From assembly GCA_963921195.1 (NCBI GenBank), contig OY992537.1, positions 98,724,736 to 98,788,735 of the forward strand: a DNA stretch of 64,000 nt. The letters are read 5' to 3'. The stretch comes from Pegoplata infirma (taxonomy: Eukaryota > Arthropoda > Insecta > Diptera > Anthomyiidae). The translations under genes and the position numbers were made by a program. The notes under the pieces are model-generated. The model was not told the origin of the DNA. It did not search any database and was given only the letters and a program-made list of their open reading frames with translations. This document shows positions 1-12,500 of the stretch, in pieces (position 1 is the stretch's first letter; every line of letters begins with the position of its first letter).

Positions 1-600
1 TATAAATTAAATAATATGGCAAATTTTTTTTTGATTTATTTTGTTTAAGGTTTCATATTTTATTTTTATTGTTTTGTTGTTTTTTTTTGTAAAAAATAAA
101 TTTTAAAAACACTTTGCTCTAGGGCTAACGGAAGCACTATTTAAATTATTTTTAAAAAAATATATAAGTTTTATGTTTAATAAATTAAATTGTTTATAAA
201 AATTAAATTTGTTAAAAATATATTATTATTATTTTGTTTTAATGTGGTTTCTAATATATATAAAAAAAACTTCGTATATCACTTGGCCAATTTTATAAAT
301 TTTGTTTTTTTTTTTTCAAGACTTTGTCTTTTTTTATCGATTTTTGCTGATCTTTTTTCCAAAGAAGTTTAAAAAAATGTTTTTTTTTTTTTTATATTAT
401 ACGTATGTTAGATTTAAGCTAAGCAAAAAAATACAATAATCCGTTAAATTTTCGAGTTATAAAAATTTATATTGTTTTAAGGTAAAAAGGCGTAACTACA
501 TTGTTTTTGTGAAAAAATAAACAAAAAAACAGTAAGAGCGTTAAATTCGGCTGTGCCGAGACCATACATGGGACTATTTAAATAAATGGACTAACTAATT
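1..600. other. AT-rich sequence, no gene
   Basis: Only T/A tracts and, at about 528-560, the TTCGGCTGTGCCGA hairpin end of an interspersed repeat. Confidence 0.6.
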
Positions 601-602
601 GA

Positions 603-760
603 CGATTTCATTGGCATTATATTGAAACTAATGCCAATGAAATTTTTAGCATTGGCATTGTTTCAATCAATGCCAATGCCCGTTAAGGAATTAGTAGCAT
701 TAGTAATGCCAATTATGAAAAATTTCATTGGCATTAATAAATGCCTTAATGAAAACAAAG
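603..760. repeat. Palindromic TTGGCATT/AATGCCAA cluster
   Basis: At least eight alternating GGCATT/AATGCC motifs, including CATTGGCATT pairs. The 68-codon frame at 622 is a by-product. Confidence 0.75.
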
Positions 761-1344
761 CATTAGCAATATTAAAAGTCGTATTTCCGTCAGCGAGTTT
801 TGAAATTTTTTTTTTGGTTAAAACTTAAAATGGCTATATCTCGAAAACTAAGCCAGATAGAGCAAAATGGAGGGGATTTTTGGTTCTTTTTTTCCAAATT
901 TTGGTTCCAAATTTTGAATCTAAAAAATTGGCACTCCCGAAAATTTCAAAATTCACATACCTTTAGCATTATTTTGCTTATTTTTCCAGGTACTGCAATT
1001 TAGGGGCCCAATAGGGTCTTGAGAATTTTAGAAACTGAATAACTAAAAAAACTATTGCTCCGAGGGTTTTCTAGTATTGTCAGACGAGTTCTCGAAACCA
1101 AGAGCTACAAAAATGCTTTTCGACTTTTTGTTGTGTCACCAATATTTACCGAGATGTAAGCAGTTTTAAATTTTCCGGAATCCCAAATTTTTTGGATTCA
1201 AAGTTAGGATCCATTGGGGTCCACACGTGTGAAGAGGAATGTATGGCCGAGACCCTCACACGTGCAAAAAAAAAACTAATCAGTTTACAAATTATAAATC
1301 GTTTTTATGCTTTTTTGTACTAAAAAATACAATTTTATGTAGGA

Positions 1345-1739
1345 CACTCAAAAAATTATGACGGTAGATTCTACTACAAAAGACAGTTAAAACTACTACA
1401 TTTGTTGTTGTTTAGGCGTCCACTTCATTTTAAGGTAAAATCAACCGAAAATTGTTGTTTTTAACTATTGATTAACAACTAAAAAAACGGTAAAAACTAC
1501 TTCATATTACAGTTGTTTTTACTGTAACTCAACTGGAAATAATTCCAGCACAACCGTTATTCTAAAAATTTCTAGAAAATTATAAGTTTTTTATAGACTT
1601 AACGACTAAAAAAAAAACAGTTGTTTGAGATTTTTCATACAAAAACAACTGAAATTGTAGTTGAAAACAACAACTACTACTTACTTCACAAATGACCGTC
1701 ATGTAGTAGCTGCAATAATTTTCTAAGTGGACTTTCAAC
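1345..1739. mobile_element. CACTC-ended MITE, GA flanks
   Basis: Ends CACTCAAAAAATTATG and its complement-like CAATAATTTTCTAAGTG, with GA on both sides. The interior is rich in AACTAC/GTAGTT and AACAACTAC repeats. Confidence 0.7.
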
Positions 1740-1794
1740 TTCTTGCAGCATAAAAATGTTGCATTTGTTTAACAAAAACACAAAAAATCATGAA

Positions 1795-2058
1795 GAAAAA
1801 CGGTGTTTGTAAGAGGTTGGTTTAGTTCTTCAAGGGGGAATTTTTTTGTCCTCGGGTACGATTTTGCTCATTTACGAACTTAACCTGCCTAAGAAGATAA
1901 GACATTTTCTCGCCAAATTTCGGGAGTCTTGCTTTTTTATTTTGGACTGATCATAAATATATGTGTTTTATGGGGTCCTAGACCGATATTTTGATGCGTT
2001 ACACACGGAATGACAAAGTGCGTATACTCGTACCTCCCCATACTTTGGTTGGAGGATA
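1795..2058 (-). repeat. TATACCCTCCAA-type repeat, partial
   Basis: On the plus strand it reads GGTTGGTTTAGTTCTTCAAG ... ACACGGAATGACAAAG ... GTTGGAGGATATA. Confidence 0.65.
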
Positions 2059-2114
2059 TAAAAATATATATAGAAAAAATTAAAGGTTTAAGTACGACTG
2101 CGCTGGGCACTAAC

Positions 2115-3968
2115 CAGAGCTTCAAAGGATTTCATTCCTTAATTCGATTTGTCATTCTGAGTGAAAATTTAGTGATTGCATTCCCCAATCACATTTTAGC
2201 GAATTAAATGAATTCACTTTAGACTCATTCGATTTATAAATATCGAATGCATTCGTTTTATTTTTCATTCGACTTTCAAAAATCGAATGCATTCGATTTT
2301 TTTCATTCGACTTTTAAAAGTCGAATGCATTCACTTGCGAATGCAATCAATTTTCTTTTCATTCAATTTGAAAAATCGAATGGCTTATTCATTCATTGCA
2401 TAAAAAACTTTAAAAAAACTAACCAAGATAGAGCAAAACGGAGCCAATTTTTTGTCCATAGTATCGCTAACACTCTTTACATTTTTTTTGCCGTATAGGC
2501 AGTTAATACATATGTGCATTTTTTAAATTTTCGGGAACACCAATTTTTTTGGATTCAAAATTAGAGCCCATTAGGGTCATCGTATGTAAAGAGAGTAGGC
2601 GATACTATGGACCAAAATTTGGCTCAGTTTTGGTCTATATATTTAAAAAATCGATTGCATTCGCAGTGGAATGATAAAACATCGAATGAATTCCATTTTT
2701 CTAAATCGAATGAACAAGAAATCGAATGAATTCATTTTTGTTCATTCAATCAAATGAATTCCAAGGAATGCATTCAATGTTGATTTATGAAATCGAATGC
2801 ATTCACTGACTATGAAAATTGAATGGATTTTTTTCATTGGCGTAGGAAGCCAACCTTTCTGGGGGGGGCTAAAGCCCCCCTAGATTTTTTTGAGTTTTTT
2901 GGTATTTTTTTAATAGAAAACCCCCCGAGTAAAAAAAAAAAATTTAAGATCTAATATGATCTCAAAATTGCCTGTATCAAGTTGGATCAGATATTGATCT
3001 AAATGTATTATTTTAGATACACTAATATAAAAAATGATACAATTAGATCCGAATTTTGGTCACATCCAATTAAATCCAATTGATCTTATTTTTTATAAAT
3101 TAATATAGATTTATATATATATTTATATATTTATGTATAACCTCAGATAAGATAATGGAGCCGCAGTAAATCTTAGATAAAATTAGATATGAACATATAA
3201 AAAGTCATATATAATTTAATATGATTGTATCAAATTATATATCATTATATCAAAACTTTTTTACTAGGGCCCAGACCTATTCCTGAAGGTGTCCTAGAAA
3301 CGACTGCCCCCGAGAGCGGTTAAAAATTCATATTTTTTTTAACAAATTTTGATTCTGAAAATTTTTCGGAAATTTAGAACTCCCAGATACGTTTTGAGAA
3401 TGAAAGATTTTTAATGTTTTTCCTATAGTAAAATCATTAGATTACTATGATTTTTTTTAAGACAAAGTTCTGATGATTGCAAAAGTTGATGATTATTAGT
3501 CAAAATTCTCAGATTCTTTCTTCCAATAACTTTTGTCTATAAAAAACCCCTTAGAATTTAGAAACTTTTTTAAATCAAAGAAGTTAAAATGTTTTCCTGA
3601 AGTTAAAACCCTAAGATTCGGTAAAGTTTTTATTACTGACAAAAACATCAGATTCATATAAAAACTTTTTTTAATAATTCAGACTATTTTTCAATGGGAA
3701 AAACTATTAGATCTAATATAATAATCATTACGAGTCCTTAAGACTAGTAGAATAATCATAACGAGTCCTAAAGGCTCATTATTATTATTTATTGTTGCAA
3801 AAATTAATGAAATCATTAAATTATTAAAAAAAAATTGTGAATGATTAAAATTCTGGGGGGGGCTAAAATTTTTCTGGGGGGGCTAAGCCCCCCCCCAGAC
3901 AGGGCTATCTACGCCAATGATTTTTTTTGAGAATTCATTCGAAAAGGATTTCATTCTTCGAAGCTCTG
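2115..3968. mobile_element. Probable hAT-like element rich in AATCGAATGCATTCGATT palindromes
   Basis: Short termini CAGAGCTTC and GAAGCTCTG, with flanks GCACTAAC and TCACCAAC (6 of 8 match). The left half is made of many CGAATGCATTCG/ATTCATTCGA repeats. A second element (2835-3919) is nested in it. Confidence 0.5.
2835..3919. mobile_element. hAT-like non-autonomous element, 1085 bp
   Basis: Ends CATTGGCGTAG and CTACGCCAATG, next to G-rich/C-rich hairpins (GGGGGGGCTAAAGCCCCCC near 2872). Flanked by ATTTTTTT on both sides. The interior is AT-rich with no ORF. Confidence 0.72.
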
Positions 3969-5663
3969 TCACCAACACTTCATTAGAATGATTTTTAAAT
4001 ATAAGAGGAAAATCATACACACCCTATTGTGGACCTTATTTTGTTTATTTTTGAGTTTCCAAAATCGAAGACCAGTTCCGTGTAAGGGCAAGGGAAACAA
4101 GAATGACAAAAATATGAGCTCGATCGGCTGAAAACTGCTGTGCCGCACACCCATAGAACTCTGTGCGAGCGAAATTAAGGAATAATGGAATGAAAAAAGC
4201 AGTATGTCTTCCGATACATTTCTTTTATTAATTTTGATGCGCTGAACGCGAATATAAAACAATTTTTAAAATCGGTTAAACGGTTTTCGAGATATTTCTA
4301 TTTGAAATTGGTCAAAATAGCGGTTTTTCCTATGTCCAAGAAATTTTTTAAGAAAAATTTCAACATTGTTTTTCTTTTCATAGAACTTGATACGACCTTA
4401 AATTTAACTTAATTTGAGTCAATCTGATCATTTTAACCTTTAATTAAAATTCCGGAATTTCGTTCGCGTAATATTTTGGTCGTGTCGCCATTTAAAAAGA
4501 CTAGCAGAAGGTTATCGTTATATCTACTTTATGGGTACCAGACCGATATTCGATTAGTTACCAAAGGAATGAAAAACTTATAGAGCCCGAACGAAACAAT
4601 TTTTTCGAGGCCGAACTGAATTTTCGGCGCCGAAAAAGCAACCCAGCCAGAAAAATACAATCGCAAAAGTGTTGTGAAAGCGTTGTGGAAGGTTGTACGA
4701 GCGTTCTGTATACCAACTTCAAAGCGCCTTCAGAAGATCCGAATGATAACATCGATCTACGCTAGGTTTAAAGCGTTTTAAAAGCGATGTAAAAAAGTGC
4801 TTTGAGAACGTTTTTTTTTTTTAAGTCATCAAAGTGCTTTAAAAACCCAAAGTAAAGAATTTCTGTTTTAGTTCGGATATAATAATTTGTTTAATACAAA
4901 GTGAAATCTAAAAAAAAAAAAAAATGTTGTACTCCTAAAACACTTAGAAAATTTCCAAAAAAAAATTCGAAACTTTGAAAATAGCGTTTTGAGAATGCTT
5001 TTTTTTTTGTTACAGTGCTTTCAGAACGCTTTTTTCAGAACCGTCGTCAATTTCAGCTTGGGAATATTCATCTTTAATACCCTCCAACATGTAAGAAAAT
5101 TAAAAAAAAAGAAAAGTAAAAAGTTAAATTCAGCCTTGCCGAATGTATTGATACCCTCCACAATGTAAACAAGATTATTTGCAAAAAAAAATCCAAAAAA
5201 ATTTCAGCGGAAAAAAATGTTTGCGGAAAAAAATCCGCGGTTTTTTTTTTGCAAAAACATGTTTGTTCTTGTTTAAATACCATTAGGCATCGAATTCTGT
5301 TCACAAATATCCACTAGCAGCCAAATTAAAGCATTTCGTATTTTTAGGTTATGTTGAATGTACCAAAATTTTCTAAGTGTCCTTAAATTTGCGTACATAA
5401 CTTTTGAACCGCTGAACCGATTTCGCTCAAATGCAATACCAAACTACTCGGAAAAACAACAAGTAAACATGTTAAGTTTCAGTCATAACTAGGGATGAGA
5501 TTTTCATGCATTAAAAAATCGAAAATATGCGCTTAAAATATGCCCTAAAAAATTCAAAATATGCACTAAAAAACCTTAAAATATGCACTAAAAAATAAAA
5601 TGTGTGTAATAAAAATCTTGTTTTCATAGGAAAAACTTCTTAAACAGCAAAAAAATAACGCTG

Positions 5664-6336
5664 CACTCAAAATAAATTCTCTGTCCAATCAGCAAAAAAA
5701 TCTGCTGAAAATACACCCATTTTGAGCCATATGAGAAATCTGCTGATTTTAGCAGAAACGGTTTGCTAAATATCTGTCATAAGAGGTGAATAAATATAAC
5801 AAGAAAAAAAAAAAAAACATACGCCGCCAGCCAGCATCGAACTCGCCTCCATCGATTTGAAAGTACACTTCTTAACCACTACGCTACGGAAGCTTATACT
5901 TTTATCTGGCGTTTTAGCTTTTAAACATGTGTGTTGTTCGACAGCAGAGAAATTTGATTTTAGCAGAAATATCTGCTGATTTTAGCAGAAAAATCTGCTG
6001 ATTTTAGCAGAACAATCTGCTGATTTCAGCAGAATAATCTGCTGATTTCAGCAGAACAATCTGCTGATTTCAGCAGAGCAATTTGCTGATTTCAGCAGAG
6101 CAATCTGCTGACAATCTGTTCTGCTTTTTTTTTATATAAAAAAATTTTTTGAAAAAATAATGAAATTCAGCAAACAAAATCAGTATAAACATAGTAAAAT
6201 GTCTGTCATTTTCTTAAACTGAATGACAGAGATTTTAGTAAAAATATCCTTCTCAGCAGAACAATCTGCTAAAAGATTGCTAATTCAAATTGAAAGTCAT
6301 TTTACAGATTTTTTGACATAGTTTTTCTTTTGAGTG
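5664..6336. mobile_element. CACTC-ended element carrying palindromic 22-bp repeats and a tRNA-like segment
   Basis: Ends CACTCAAAAT and TTTTGAGTG, flanked on both sides by TG. It holds about seven 22-bp units with the palindrome TCTGCTGATTTCAGCAGA (5945-6115) and further copies near both ends. Confidence 0.72.
5823..5893 (-). tRNA. tRNA-like segment (pseudo)
   Basis: On the minus strand, TAGCGTAGTGG (5876-5886) matches the pol III A box and GAGTTCGATGC (5834-5844) resembles the B box, at tRNA-like spacing. Stems do not close properly. It is embedded in a transposable element. Confidence 0.4.
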
Positions 6337-6897
6337 TGGGTTTAAATAGTAACATTTAAAACTTTATGTAAGCAAGATTTTTCTAGAAATTAAGAAAATC
6401 TATAAGAAAATTAAAAACCAAAAAAATTGTTTTTCTTATTTTCCAAATAAATTTTTAAAATTTAAAATAGTTTTTGAAAAAAATAAATTTCAATTTGTGT
6501 TTTTGCTAATTTATGCGAAAATATGCAAAAATATGAACTTAAAAGTTGGAAATATGCACAAAATATGCATTTAAAATCAAAATATGCAAAAATATGCATT
6601 TTCACCAAAATATGCAAAAATATGCAAAAACAAATCAATGCCATTTTAACGCAAATTTCTTGATTCGGAAAGATAATTGGTAGATATAGTTTTTAAACTA
6701 TCGACAAAAAACATGCATTTGCATGGAAATCTCATCCCTAGTCATAACTTACAATAAGTAATATTTTGGACGTGATTGCCATTTCAACAGACAGACAGGC
6801 GGACATCGCAAAAATTCCTTAGAATCGATCACTGATCAATAATATATACACTTTACACTTTATAGGGTACTACACCGATATTTCGATGCGTTACATA

Positions 6898-7070
6898 CAC
6901 TCTAATTAAAATGATTTCAGTTTCCTACTATAAATTGGGTAAATTTACACAAAATGTGTAGTTTTACCAAAAAATTATTGGAAATTTACACATTTATAGT
7001 AGTATATTATTTGAATTTGTTGAAATTTACCCAATTTATAGTAGGAAACTGGACTCACTTGTTTAGAGTG
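6898..7070. mobile_element. 173-bp MITE with TA duplication
   Basis: CACTCTAA and TTAGAGTG ends, TA on both sides, internal inverted copies of GTTTCCTACTATAAATTGGG. It splits the TTACA/CGGAATGA motif that is contiguous in other repeat copies, which fixes its borders. Confidence 0.88.
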
Positions 7071-7085
7071 TACGGAATGACAAAT

Positions 7086-9595
7086 AGAAAAGTCCGTAAA
7101 AAAGTTTTATAGACAATTTTCCTTCAAATCCTAAATTTTTTTGATACTATCACATTTCTATTATTAAGAACAATTTAAATACAAAATTTGATGATGTTGT
7201 GCCTAAAAATAATAAAAAATTTCATATTAAAATTTCGCCCGATATTTTTAAAAATGACATTTTTGAATGAGAGCTATTTTAAGGAATGGAAAAAGGTTAC
7301 GTTAAAAAATATTAAGGAGTAAAAATTAATAGGGGTCGATTTTACATTTTACCCCCCTATGAGGCACCATGGTAGGCGGTAGGAGCTGATTTTAATAAAA
7401 CAAAGTTATATATAACTTTAACTTTCAGATTTTACCACTTTTCTTCCTAAATTTTTCACTATTGTAGTTAGACCTTTTTAGATAAACCAAAAATTTACAT
7501 ATTTTTAACGGTTCTTTTAATATCGATTTTTTGCTTAGCTTTCATTCGTTAGATTTTCAATTAATTTACAAAAAGGAGTTGTACGTTGGATTTTTCCCCC
7601 GAAAAGAAAATTACATTTTGTCCCGATAAATTGCATACTTTTAGGGGGTTATTTATAATAACTGATTTATAACTAGGGCAGCAGAAAACTACGATTTATT
7701 TTGAGGCCTAAAACTATGCTATACAAAATTAGTGTATCGTAAAGTTAAATAAATGAAAGCAGGTGTTTTTAATTAAAGACCTTCAAGAGGAGGAAATCAA
7801 GACAATCTTTCATAATTCTTTATTGTTTTAAATCAAATTTCAATGAAAAATATGTTTAATCTCTGACCACTGTTTTAAGTATGTTGTTGCATAGCTTTAG
7901 GCCTCAACATAAATTCATAAATGCATTAAGTATTAAGTATTATGAATAAACCCCTTAGGATTTTTATAAGTTGCATTTTATGAGGGTTACATAAAATGCA
8001 ACTTATGGAGATGTCCCCCAAATAAGAAAGAGTAAAAAATTGAATTTTTTGTTGTTGACCCCTAACAAAAAAAGACGAATTAAAAAATATTTAGCGAAAC
8101 CGAAAAAAAATTGTTCGGAAAATAAATTTGAGTTTCTGCTTTTTTAAAAGGCGGGGGGCATAAACTGCATTTTTTTATATATTTTTGTTAAAATAAATTT
8201 TTCAAAATTTACATTGGGCGGAATTTAAAAAAAAAAATCGATTTATGGGTTCGGTGAGGTGAATAAATATTAATTCACCTCAAAATATATATAGCTAAAC
8301 TGCAATTTAGTTTATGGGGAAAATGTATTATCTAAGATTTTGATTTCAATTAAAATTTACACTTTAAAATACATACACATAGAAAAAATTTTTAAAATTG
8401 TTTTTCTTTAGAGATCAGTAAACATAAAATAATAAAAAAAAAATAATTTTACACAATGAGAATTTTTGTTTAAATTTCAAATTTCAACAACTACAAAAAT
8501 TAAAGAAAAGATCTTTTATTTTAACAAAATAAAAGGAGATCAGAAAAATCAAAACCTTATATAAAAGAATGATAAAACTTCAACAATACAACTCCTTTTT
8601 TGAAAATTTTTGTAAAACCCACATAAAAAATCCTTATTATTAAAAAAAATATAGTTTTAAAGATATTTTTTGTTATAAAAAAAAATTAATTTTGTTTTCT
8701 TAATATTATAAAAAAAAATAGTTTTCTTAAATAATGAATAATTCAAGAAAACGGCGTTTTGGTTTCACTAATGTATGAAGAAATTTTAATTTAAAAAAAT
8801 TTTTACTTTAACGCCATTTTTTTGAATAAATCACAAGTGTTTTTTTTTTTGTTGTTGTTTAGTTTTATTATTAATAAATTTTTAATGAACAACAATTATT
8901 ATTATTTTGTTTATATTATTTATTAATAAATAAGCCAACATTTAGTTTTTTTCCTCTTTTTTTCCAATTTCCAATTTCCGTTTCATTTGAGTTTTGTCTT
9001 TGACTATTACAAAAAAAATATATATTTTAAATTGGTTCATTTAAATTTATTGATAGACTAAAGTCTTTTAGTTTTCTATAGCTTTCTTAAAAATCTTATG
9101 ATGATGACATTCTTCCAAAAATATTTTTTTTTATATGATTTTCATACACTGATTGTGAGTCGAATGATTTTTAACATTTTTAGTTTTATTTTTAAATTTT
9201 CTTTTAAGCCTAAAAGTATGCACTTCTTTTCTACACAAAATTTAGAAAATCCTTTTATTCAGTCTTATAGTGACAATTGGCCTTAAGTAAATGAACGAAA
9301 GTTTCCTTATTTTATTTACGAATTTACGAATTTACGAAAATAACAACTCTGCAGGAAAAGTGACCTTAAAATGTGATCTATCACAAACTTGACACCTTTC
9401 ATATAAAAACACCTGTCACTTTTGTGAGGAATTATCTTAACCCCAGATATATCTCTTGTAATATGTCTCTGGATCAGTTCCTTAGGAACACAACTCGTGC
9501 CGGTTTAATAGTACATCTCACAAAAGACATAACATTTTTTTCGGAATTTAAAATTTTCTAAATTTTTTTTTTTCTTGAAATTTTTTTTACGATTT
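7086..9595. other. AT-rich intergenic sequence
   Basis: Apart from the inverted repeat at 7610-7995, no gene or well-bounded element is seen. Confidence 0.5.
7610..7995. repeat. Nested inverted repeat
   Basis: TGCATACTTTTAGGGGGTTA is inverted at about 7950-7975, and TTTTGAGGCCTAAAACTATG is inverted at about 7888-7908. Confidence 0.6.
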
Positions 9596-10100
9596 TTATA
9601 CCCCACACCACTCTGTGGTACAGGGTATAATGGGTTTGTGCTGATGGTTGTAACTACCCGAAATATTGGTCCTACCGGTTAACTCGGAATAACTTTTTAG
9701 GAGTCGATTTAGCGATGGCCGTCCTTCCGTATTTCCATGTAAATATTGTATACATGGTACTGGTCGCAATTATCAACCGATTTGGCTGAAATTTGAAACT
9801 TACACTGTTTTTGCCCCAAGGACAAAGCCCGTTGAAATTGGAAAAACGGTCCATGTTTAGACTTAGCCTTAACACAAACGTCTCCTTTGAATTTGACTCT
9901 TGTTAGCACATTAAAATAGGTATCCTTTCGAAATTTGGCAGGTAATCGTATTTTGTATTCTCAAATTATCGTTCCAAATTTTAAAGGAATCGGACCAGTT
10001 CTTCTTGTAGTTCCCATATAAACCATCGATATTGACATAAATCTCTCAAAATTCTTGAAAGTTGGAAATATTTGATTAAAATTTAGTTTGCAGGTGTAAA
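9596..10100 (+). repeat. Interspersed ATACCCCACACCACTCTGTGG-type repeat
   Basis: A second fly repeat family: TACCCCACACCACTCTG, GTACAGGGTATAATGGGTTT, GATTTAGCGATGGCCGTCC and GATTTGGCTGAAATTTG. Confidence 0.65.
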
Positions 10101-10156
10101 AGGGTTACTTTGGTAACTTAATTTTATCTAAATATATTTAGATAATTTTTGGACTT

Positions 10157-10756
10157 ACAAGGGAAGTCTCCCTGGTGTCACCCGCGGATCTTTATGGAAT
10201 TGGTTTTATTTTGTAGATCAGAAAAAATAAAGGGACACGTATTTTTTTTAGCGGCCCAAATTCATATTTAGGGGGTAAAAAGGAGGGGGGAAGACAAGGC
10301 CATTTTTCAGTTTTTTTCGTTTATCTCCTATATTATGCAAAAAAAACCTAGTCATGTTACATACCAAATGAAAAGTCTTTGGAAAACCTATCTACGTGTG
10401 CTAAAAACGTGTCCAAACATGCACATCTTTTCGTCATATTAAGTAAAATACCAAAATTTTAGGACATTTTTGTTAATAAGTCGAAAAATATTAACTTCTT
10501 TGGCCCGTTGCAACGCGTTGTTAGCACCACGAGATAAGTATTTTTAATACCTTTAATCTGATACCACACATGCCTATATTAATTTTGTTTAAATAGGCGT
10601 AAATGGTAAAAAACAATTTCCCCCCATACAAATCGACCCCCCCTAAAATGAGTTTGGGCCTCTAAAAAAAAATACGTGTCGAATTAATTTTCGTTCTTAA
10701 CATCATATCCAAATTTCATGAAGATCGGAGGGTGACACTAGGGAGACTTCCCTTGT
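10157..10756. mobile_element. 600-bp ACAAGGG-ended repeat element
   Basis: Inverted ends ACAAGGGAAGTCTCCCT and AGGGAGACTTCCCTTGT, extending through GGTGTCACCC. No reliable target duplication. Related copies lie at 23885-24880 and 62922-63190. Confidence 0.75.
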
Positions 10757-11067
10757 TAGTACCCCATATAAAAATTTCGACCGATATTCAGTTAAATCGG
10801 TCTATTGGCAACAAAAATAAGTCAATTACAGGCGTAAATGGTAAAAAACAATTTCCCCCCATACAAATCGACCCCCCCCCCTAAAATGAGTTTTGGCCGC
10901 TAAAAAAAAATACGTGTCGAATTAATTTTCGTTCTTAACAACATATCCAAAATTCATGAAGATCGGAGGGTGACACCAGGGAGACTTCCCTTGTTAGTAC
11001 CGCATATAAAAATTTAGACCGATATTCAGTTAAATCTGTCTATTGGCAACAAAAATAAGCCAATTAC
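10595..11067 (+). repeat. 235-bp tandem duplication across the element edge
   Basis: 10595-10829 is repeated at 10830 to about 11067, including the ACAAGGG right end plus about 70 bp of flank. This creates a second right terminus at about 10995. Confidence 0.85.
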
Positions 11068-11196
11068 ATTCAAATTTGGTCTGTGTGTGTTTGATACACT
11101 AATTAATGATCTAACAAAAGATAGATGCAATCGGTACATGGTTGGACTTGTGACCCATTTTCCGGAAAACACTGGTGTACACTTTTTTACTTGTTA

Positions 11197-12230
11197 TACC
11201 CTCCAACCTTGGTGTGGGGGTATACTCACTTTGTCATTCCGTTTGTAACGCATAAAAATATCGGTCGGGGACACCATAAAGTATAAATATTATCAGGGAA
11301 ACCAAAAATATGCAATTTTATGTTTTTCCTACGCATTGTATTGATATATGAGTAAGGTATTTATCCGTTTCAGAACAATTTAAGAAATCTGGCATCGATT
11401 TGTTAGAGCATATTTTTGCCTTAAAAGCATATTATTGCATATTTCAGTCTTAAGAACATATTTTGGCATAAAAACATTTATTTATGGCATATTTTGGTTT
11501 TTTGAGAGCATATTTTACGAAAAACTGCATATAATGATAGAAAAGCATAAAATATTTTCTGTATTGGCGACAACAGAAAAAATATTTTGCTAAAAAATTA
11601 TGAGGAACTTTTTTGTGAGTTAAAAAAGATTTTACTTTTTATATTAAAAAAAAAAAAAAATTAATTAGATTTAAGTTTATAAATTGTTTGGAAAGGTCTA
11701 ATTTGTGAAAAATTTCGAAATAGTAGTTTGTACCATAAATTTCTTATTTTTTACATTTTAAGAGCATATTTTCCTTTTTTTGCTGCATATTTTAAGCGCA
11801 TAAAACCAGTTTTTAGACCATATTTTTGGTTTCCCTGTATATTATTGATCCATGATCGATTTTAAGTCATTCTATGAATGTCCGTCCTTCCGTCTGTATA
11901 AAACACGATTCAGTCCAAAATAAAAGACCTAGAGTCCTGAAAATTGGCACGAATATTTTTCATAGTCATAGGCCGGTTAAGTTCGGAAATATGCAAAATC
12001 GGATAAGGGCAAAAAAGTTCCCCCTTAAAGAACTAAACCAACCTTCAAAAAAACGCCATTTTTTACAGCTATTCTTGCATTTTTGTTAAACAAATTAAAC
12101 GTTTTTTTGAGAAGGAGTTCAAAGTCTTGCACTAAGACCCAGGGGGGGGGGGGGGGGGCTAGAATATTTAGTTTGTTTTCCCCCGCCCCTCTTTTGTGGG
12201 CGTGGATTTGAAAAATCATTAAAATAATGA
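11197..12230 (+). repeat. Interspersed fly repeat (TATACCCTCCAA type), split by a hAT-like element
   Basis: Starts TATACCCTCCAACCTTGGTG, then CACTTTGTCATTCCG, TAACGCATAAAAATATCGGT and CCGTCCTTCCGTCTG. The hAT-like element 11294-11837 interrupts it. A 17-G run lies at 12142-12158. Confidence 0.7.
11294..11837. mobile_element. hAT-like element with CAGGGAAACC ends
   Basis: Ends CAGGGAAACCAAAAATATG and ATATTTTTGGTTTCCCTG. Flanks AATATTAT and TATATTAT (one mismatch) fit an 8-bp duplication. The interior is rich in GCATATTTT. Confidence 0.8.
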
Positions 12231-12284
12231 AAAAATCGTATTACTAAAGTTCAATAAGCATTATAAAAAAATAAGTAAACTTTT

Positions 12285-12500
12285 ATCGCGATGGGGAAGG
12301 TACCCGTCCGCTCGTCTGTCTGTCGAAAGCACGATGCAGTCCAAACTAAAAGAGCTAGACTCCTGAAGTTTGGCACGAATATGTCTTATGGTCATAGGCT
12401 GGTTAAGTTCGGAAATGGGCAAAATCGGACCAGGGGAAAAAAAGTTCCCCCTTGAAGAACTAAACCTACCCCTAAAAAAATATTTTTTTACGGTTTTTCT
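12285..12500 (+). repeat. Partial TATACCCTCCAA-type repeat
   Basis: Shares GTCCGCTCGTCTGTC, AGAGCTAGACTCCTGAAG and CCCTTGAAGAACTAAACC with the family. The 143-codon open frame from 12370 begins in it and is not considered a gene. Confidence 0.6.

Larger units (their letters stand above)
5490..6740. mobile_element. hAT-like non-autonomous element, 1251 bp
   Basis: A perfect 8-bp duplication GTCATAAC (5482-5489, 6741-6748) and inverted termini TAGGGATGAGATTT (rc TAGGGATGAGATTTCC). The interior has many AATATGCA units in both halves. A CACTC-ended element is nested in it. Confidence 0.88.
5080..7085 (-). repeat. Interspersed TTCGGC/GCCGAA-ended repeat, split by two insertions
   Basis: The copy begins AGTTAAATTCAGCCTTGCC and runs to the CGATGCGTTACA...CGGAATGAC block. 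It is interrupted by an 8-bp-TSD element (5490-6740) and a TA MITE (6898-7070), which date it as the oldest layer here. Confidence 0.7.
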
